The position numbers and the translations under genes are program-made. This document shows, piece after piece, positions 58,105 to 64,000 of a DNA stretch of 64,000 bases. Each line of letters starts with the position of its first letter. Positions within the stretch are counted from its first letter, which is position 1. This DNA comes from Thalassia testudinum (lineage: Eukaryota; Streptophyta; Magnoliopsida; Alismatales; Hydrocharitaceae), in NCBI GenBank assembly GCA_037157565.1, contig JAZHRO010000073.1, forward strand, positions 15,444,501 to 15,508,500, in the 5' to 3' direction. The notes under the pieces were generated by a model. The model made no database searches, was not told the DNA's origin, and worked only from the letters and a program-made list of their open reading frames with translations.

Positions 58105-61001
58105 TGATGGGAACACCATCATGAGCCCTAATTAGCTCATTTTGACCTAAGGAAGAGAACAAAAGCTCCTACATAACCAACTGGAGGTCCTAATTCACTA
58201 CATAACCTTCTGAAAGAAGAGCAAGAAACAAAGGGTAAAACTGCAATTTTACCATTGCAGTACAACAACGGATTTTCTCAAGGGCTAAACACAGGTCAAA
58301 TGCTCTTAACAAGATAATTAGTGGGTTGAATCAGATAGAAAAGGATTCGTGTGAATTCTGGGAATTAAATGACTTCTTGTAACCCTAAAATAGACCTACT
58401 TGATTAAACAAGGTTTTGGTCTGGATAAAATTCACCTAAACCCTCTAAAAATCATATAAAAATGTTCTCTAGGGTTTAGAACCTTCAATTGGCCTTTGGA
58501 ACCCATTTTGACCTAGAATGGGGTCTCAGATAAACATTTGCCCTTAATTGGGATTTTGCATAAATTGCCCAGTCAAACGTGGTTAAACCAAAAATCCAAC
58601 TTCACCATTGGATTCCTTATGTCCAAATTAGGTTTGTACCAAAATTTGGACATAAGGGGAACTCATCTTGACCCACTTTGCAAATAAGTCCAACCTGATT
58701 ACATTTCTACCCCTATCTTTTGAAAACCCTTGCATTTACCCCCCTAGCTTTCTAATCATTCTTTGCAAGTAGGTCCCTCCACCATTATAGTGGATGAATC
58801 CTACTCCGACGAACTTTAGATGGTGGTTCCTCCTTGATTGCTCAGAGAATCCCTCCTAAAATTGGAAGGGAGATTCTTTGAGTAATCTCCTCCAGTCTGA
58901 ACCAATCACTGAGCCCTAATTTGTACCCAATCTCTCATACGAACGCATGAGAGATTTGGGTCTTTTTGAAGCTTCCAACTTCGGCGAACATACCTTTCTT
59001 GGAATCTTGACTTCCAAGCACAAATCCGTCCCTAGAGGACTATTTAAGCAACCCCTGATCCAGCTGCATATCCTCAGCTTGGAATTGGGCTGGTTCCCCC
59101 TCAATTCTTCTCTCCTCGTCGGCCACAACACCTCTGCAAGATCCGAAGATTCCTCTCTCTCTTTCTAGTCGCGCAACCACAATACCAGTGGTTGGGTTGC
59201 CTTCCTCTCACTCATCCTCGTCGGCCATACAAGCCCTGATGCCACCACTGCCCTCCTCTTCGCCGCCGCCTCATCTACGGAGATCTTCATCTCCGGCATT
59301 GGCCGTACCAGCCAAGATGCCTCTCCTATCTTTTTGTCCTTAGTTTAAGTTTGTTCGCTTCCCTCTTCCTCTTATTCACCTTCCCCCTCTTTATTGCTCA
59401 AAAGCACCCGTTGACGCCACCAATCACCATTACCTTCTCCACCTCCAACCATGCCTTCGGCGAGGTGTCCCCATCGCTCCACACCTCCACTGGCCTTGCC
59501 AACCACCCTACGACCTCCGCAACACCTCACTGATCATCTCCCACTAATCCAATCTCTCCGTCGACCGCCCAAAAGCACCCCCGAACACACCTACTCACAC
59601 AGCCATAGAGAACCCTAGGCACGCCACCACAGCCATCCCCACGCCACGCCAACCACTGTAGCACACTCGTCGTGCTTCGACGAATCTCCTTGGATGTTTT
59701 GACATGGCCGCAAGGCTGTGCTCATGATTTCAGGTTCAGGCACACCGGCCGCCATGGATGAAGAAGCTTGGAGCTCGCTTGCGGTGCTCCAGCTACTGCT
59801 ACTCCAGACGTGAGTTCCAGGCGATGCGGATTTGAGGCACGAATGTGCTCAGGTCCCCAATTGGAGTGAACAGCCCACGCAGCCTCACCAATTAAGCCAC
59901 ACATCTCTGCTTTGGTGCATGCAAGGGAGGTGAGACATTTAGTCCCACCTTGGAACTGGACAAGCAAGCGGTTACCATATAAGGAATTTCTACGAGAGGC
60001 TTATCACCTCCAAGTCATGGGGTGAGGTCCCTCTCTCCCCCTTTCATGGCCTTGTCCGCGACACTACCCACGCAGACCTAGCCTCGACCAGTTTACCTAA
60101 CCGACTCACTCCTCGCTCACCACCCATGCTGGTGAGCCTAGACCCTGGTCTCCATTAGGTCCGATTACCTGACCTGGATGTGGCTTTGGGAGAGCAAACT
60201 GAAATAGAGAAGAGAGAAGAGAGGAAGGCTACGTAGGGAAGGGGGGTTTTACTATCGAAAGATTCGCTTGACACTTAGCCAAATCAGAAAGGAAGAAGAG
60301 GAGGTCAGGTGAAGAAGAAGGAAGGAGGAAGAAAGGTAAAGGAAGGAGAAAAGTAAGAGAAGAAGGAAGAAGCCAAGGCAACGAAGAAGAAAGAAAAAGG
60401 TACAAGCTGAGGTTCGCAAGGTAAAGGAAGAAGCCAAAGAAGGAAGGAAGAAGAAGCCAAGGAAAAGAAAGAAGGCAAAAGAAGCTGAAGGCAAAGGAAA
60501 GGTAGCAAGCAAGAGAGAGGGAAAGAAGAAATACAAAGAAGAAGAAGGTAGAGGAAGCTAAGGGCTAAGGCAAACAAAGCTGAAGAAGGAAGCTAAAGCC
60601 AAAATCAGAAGAAGAAGAAGAAAGGAGATGCTAGAGAATAGAAAAGAAGGAAGATAAAGAAGAGAAAGAAAAGAAGAACAAGAGAACAAACAGAAGAAAG
60701 AAGGAGCCAGGCACTGTAGCACATAATTTTAAGACGTTTAATTTTATAATCAGACATCCAATTTTTCATAAGCTCTTCATTATTAGCTTTATATACTCAT
60801 GCTTTACATTCTTCATTAGATTTTGAGTAATATTATGTGTTCAATTTTCAATTATTATTGAGATTAGTGTGTGAATTCTATTTGCTCCCTGTGTTCGACC
60901 TTGGACTTCAAATTCAAGTAATAAAATTGTATTTGTTTTGAATGCTTTTTCAGCTGTACTACAACGCAGCATCCTTAAAACCCAATCAAGCATCACAAAC
61001 A
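58105..61001 (+). repeat. Solo LTR in B 5' LTR (2897 bp, TGATGA family)
   Basis: Flanked by GTGTG (58100-58104 and 61002-61006). It starts TGATGGGAACACCATCA (terminal hairpin) and ends CATCACAAACA. TATA-like CTATTTAAGC at 59040-59049, a GA-rich tract at 60290-60720 and CTCCCTGTGTTCGACCTTGG at about 60885. The minus-strand copy at 34544-37281 has the same parts. The Leu/Phe/Ser-rich minus-strand frames at 60250-60577 are compositional. Confidence 0.9.
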
Positions 61002-61006
61002 GTGTG

Positions 61007-62130
61007 TATGTGTGTGTGTGTGTGGGTGTGACTTAGGTGGCTAAGTGGTCTAGGTTATGTCCTAAGGGGTTTGGGTTTGGGTAGGTCTCAAATTAGAGTT
61101 GCAAACCCTAATTTTCTAAGGAGAAAATGCAATTAAACTTGACATAAGTTTAATTGAGTGGCTGCGAACTTAATTGAGAGTAAAATAACTCAATTAAGTT
61201 GAGCTTAGGTCAATTGGACTCTCACTGAATCCAATTGAACTTGTGTGGGTTGAGATCTGAGCTCACTTGGACTCTATAAGTCCAATTGACAAGGCAATTG
61301 TACTTAACTATGATCCAAGTAAATTGGGCTTAATGAGAAGCTAATTAGGTTCTTGGGAAGGTCTAGAGGTGGTGTACTAGGCTTAGGGTACCTTAATTTA
61401 GGTTCCCAAGGGGTTGGAATTGGGTTTAGGGATCTAGGAACTCATGATCCATGCTTGAATTCCAAAATAGGAATTGGAGAGTAGTTCCAGATGTCCAATT
61501 TAAGTATCATATGACTTATACTAAAAAATTAGAAGTCTAGACCTCTTGTCTGGACGTCCAATTTAAGTTTGGAGGGAATCAGGGATCCATCTTGGGTATT
61601 CTGTAGAAATTAGATGTCTGACCAAGTGTCTGGATGTCCAATAACACTCCAGACATGTGTTTAAGGTGTGTGGGTTGTGGCTAAGGGTCCTGGATGACAA
61701 AGGTTGGAACTAGGGCTTTAAGGCTTCCTTGGCTATGGTGACCTAATCTAAGGGTGGCTAAGGCTTAGGAAGGCTTCTAGGGCTATCCTAGGAATAGGAA
61801 TGAACCTAAGTTCTTCATAATTTATCTCTACCTTGTTCTTACTTAATGGAATAACATATCTCAATCCTTACATTATTTCTCTACTACATTTATTCTAAGG
61901 TCTTTTGCTCCACTCTGATGCAGCACTAGCTCCAGATGCAGCTCCTAAGCTTCCTATTACCTGCAATTTATATAATGCACTTAATTAGTACATTATATCA
62001 TTATTTCATGCATAGCTAAAGAAATGCAGTACAGATTCAAGTCATGAGATTGCATGCATTAATTACACTAGCTTATGCTAAGTTTTAGCCTAATTTAGGT
62101 CAATTAGGACCTATGATTGCTACGCAACCA
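61007..62130 (-). repeat. 5' LTR of B, outer part
   Basis: Matches 29405-30533 of the 3' LTR. It ends at 62114-62130 with the terminal hairpin, one arm base changed, then the target copy ATAGT. AGACGTCT-like motifs at 61480-61700. Confidence 0.92.
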
Positions 62131-62135
62131 ATAGT

Positions 62136-62349
62136 GACTCAAGTGTTGTGAGAGAAAGAGGTCCTAAAAATGGCTAAGTGTTGAAGTGTTCATGTGTGTT
62201 TGTGCCTGTGTGTGAGTGTGTTGTATATATGTCTATGTATAAAGTACACATATATAAATATATATAGTATAATATAATAGTAAATGTAAATGCATAATAA
62301 ATAAAATATATATATACGGCATACGTATATAGGTTATGTATGTATATAT
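62136..62349. other. TA-rich flank right of B
   Basis: Continuation of the DNA at 18598 after element B. TG-rich then TA-rich simple sequence (62220-62349). The 66-codon minus-strand frame here is simple-sequence driven. Confidence 0.6.
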
Positions 62350-64000
62350 TGATGAAAATATCATCATGAACCATAACTAGCTTTAATTAGTCACAATCAA
62401 GAGATAAATGCTCCTACATAATCTTTTGAGATCCATAACTCACCGAACATCCATTCTCAGAGAAATACACTGAAATAGGGTTAATTCTGTAATTGTAATG
62501 GCATATCATGAATGCAAAATAATTACGGGGTTTCCTAGGGGTTAATCTAGGGTCTAATGAGCATTAAAGACTAATAAATGGGTCCTCACAGATAGAAACG
62601 AGGTTTCACACATTTCAAGAACCAATACAGCACCAAAAACCCTAATTTCAGACTCACTTGAATTACTGAGGTTTTGGTTAGGATAAAATCCATTTAAACC
62701 TTCTAAAATTCATATAAAAATATTCCATAAAATTCGGTAACCTTGATTTGACCTTTGAAACCCATTTTGACCTCAAACAAAGTCCCAAATAGAAAGTTGC
62801 CCTAATTTGAGTTTCTGTGCAAATTTCCTAATCAAACTTTTCCAAAATTGAAATCAAACTTCACCATCATATTTTTTAGGTCAAAATTAGATTTGTATCA
62901 AAATTTGGGCCCAATCAGAGTCCATCTTGACCTAGTTTGCATTTTGGTCCAGTCTGGTTCTTTCTCTCTCATACATGCCCCTAGCTTTTGAAATCCTTGC
63001 AAATAGCCCCCAAGATTTGTTGTCTCCTTCGCAAGCAAGTCCCTACCACCATTGAGGTCAACCCGACCTCCAAGCAAGCTTTTACCTAAGAAAAACCTAC
63101 TCGAATCTTCATTAAATCCCACCAAAATTGGTTGGATTGATGTTCACACCTAGGAGAATCATCTGGGATCAATTTTGAGTCCCAACTATTTGTTGATTGC
63201 TTGTGCGAACGCTTGAGATTCATGGGTCTTATTCCTTCAATCCCAAGCCATGAAAACCTTGTTTCCTATTCTATAACTTGCCCTAGAGCTCTATAAAGCT
63301 CCCTCATACAATTCCGCTCTTTATTAGCTAGGTTTAAGGCTAGAACAAGTCTTCCTTCTGTCCCCCAGCTGACTCCGACCTACGCTCCGACAGTCCTCTC
63401 GATCTCCCTCATCTGCACCTCCAAAGGCCAAATTGGAAGTGCAGTGTTCTTCCTCATCTTCCTTTGACGGTGACCAACCAAAGCCCTGACGTCTTCAACC
63501 CTTTCTTCGTCGCCATTCGTCCATCGAAGTATTCTCCTTCTCTGACGCAAGCCAATCATAGCCCTTGCCAAACCCTTACCCCTTCATCCTGTAATTAGGT
63601 TAAACTTCTACCCCTTCTCCTCCTAAACCTCCCTATCCCTTTCTTTTCCTACTTCGACTGACAACCACGCCTCTCCCCCTTCATCTTCTTTCGCTCTGGA
63701 CAAGCTTCAGCGAGGTCGTGAGCTCACTACACCGCACCGCCTGCCTCACCATGACTCCCATAAGCATCGTCATGCTTCACACATCAAAAGTCTCAACTTA
63801 ATTTGGGCTTTCGCGCACTCAACGCCTCCACCGGACACTTCATTCTCCATTCGCCCCTTCCGACTCCATTCGGCCACCACACACCTTAATACATCATGAA
63901 TCCACCACCACAACCTTTGCCATCACTTGGAAATTCTTCTGAGTTGTTCTAACATGGCCATGAAGCCTTATTTCACATTTCAAGTAATCACTGACCTCTA
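62350..64000 (+). repeat. TGATGA-family LTR, partial, runs off the right edge
   Basis: Starts TGATGAAAATATCATCA (terminal hairpin) after TATAT. It shares sequence with 58105-59400: GCTCCTACATAA, CCATTTTGACCT, and a run about tracts of 'CCTAGCTTTTGAAA' type near 62985. TATAAAG at 63292-63298, about 940 bp in, as in that copy. Whether it is solo or the left LTR of a full element cannot be told. Confidence 0.8.

Larger units (their letters stand above)
18604..62130 (-). mobile_element. Athila-type gypsy element B, expanded by nested insertions
   Basis: A single minus-strand element delimited by the perfect duplication ATAGT (18599-18603 and 62131-62135). Its parts, left to right: 3' LTR (18604-18717 plus 28330-30533), 3' noncoding DNA, integrase, RNase H, RT, protease, gag (to 41115 and again 55186-55278), leader, primer site, and 5' LTR (56941-58104 plus 61007-62130). 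Between these sit five later insertions: a Copia element, a solo LTR inside that, two further solo LTRs, and sister element C. Subtracting them leaves about 14.2 kb, close to the 14.06 kb of C. All coding parts are broken. Confidence 0.93.

Noticed and set aside
1..64000. CRISPR array, tRNA or rRNA genes
   Set aside because: Repeats seen are LTRs, tandem low-complexity DNA and microsatellites; no regular spacer pattern and no tRNA or rRNA core sequences were noticed. The tRNA-like strings are primer binding sites.

Overview
The window is a dense nest of plant LTR retrotransposons; I found no host gene, tRNA, rRNA or CRISPR array that I can support. It reads as repeat-rich (perhaps pericentromeric) heterochromatin of a flowering plant: Ty3/gypsy elements of Athila type with Asp-tRNA-like primer sites, a Copia element with Sirevirus hallmarks, solo LTRs, and one end of a CACTA DNA transposon. 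All retroelement reading frames are broken by stops and frameshifts.

Layout, left to right. (1) 1-1409: leader, primer site and 5' LTR of a minus-strand Athila-type element (A1) that runs off the left edge. (2) 1410-1882: plus-strand gag remnant of an older element (H0). (3) 1883-12565: minus-strand Athila-type element A2, sitting in H0 gag, with 3' LTR, integrase, RNase H, RT, protease, gag and leader in that order from left to right; its 5' LTR is cut at 12565. (4) 12566-18603: an LTR-like sequence of the 'TGATGA' family, a G-rich array, a CACTA end (TIR to 15791), and unassigned AT-rich DNA with a strong hairpin at 17181-17248. (5) 18604-62130: one minus-strand Athila-type element, B, delimited by the 5-bp duplication ATAGT (18599-18603, 62131-62135) and stretched from about 14.2 kb to 43.5 kb by later insertions. 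(6) 62136-64000: flank plus another TGATGA-type LTR running off the right edge.

Insertions inside B, each with a perfect 5-bp target duplication: a Copia gag-only element at 18718-28324 (TTGGT), which itself carries a 4.0-kb solo LTR at 22184-26221 (GTTAC); a solo LTR at 34544-37281 (GCTTG); a complete plus-strand sister of B, element C, at 41121-55180 (TTCTG); and a solo LTR at 58105-61001 (GTGTG). Removing these brings B to almost the same size as C.

Most notable signals: a 17-bp terminal hairpin that opens most of the gypsy-type LTRs, with paired base changes between families; clusters of an AGACGTCT-like palindrome shared by unrelated LTR families; a CCACCAAATA repeat in the 3' noncoding segment of B and C, which is bounded by two polypurine-tract-like sites; a TATA box inside a perfect palindrome that has been lost from one LTR of C; and an in-frame TGA in the protease at the same codon in B and C. 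Boundaries are from reading repeats by eye; no alignment or database search was run.
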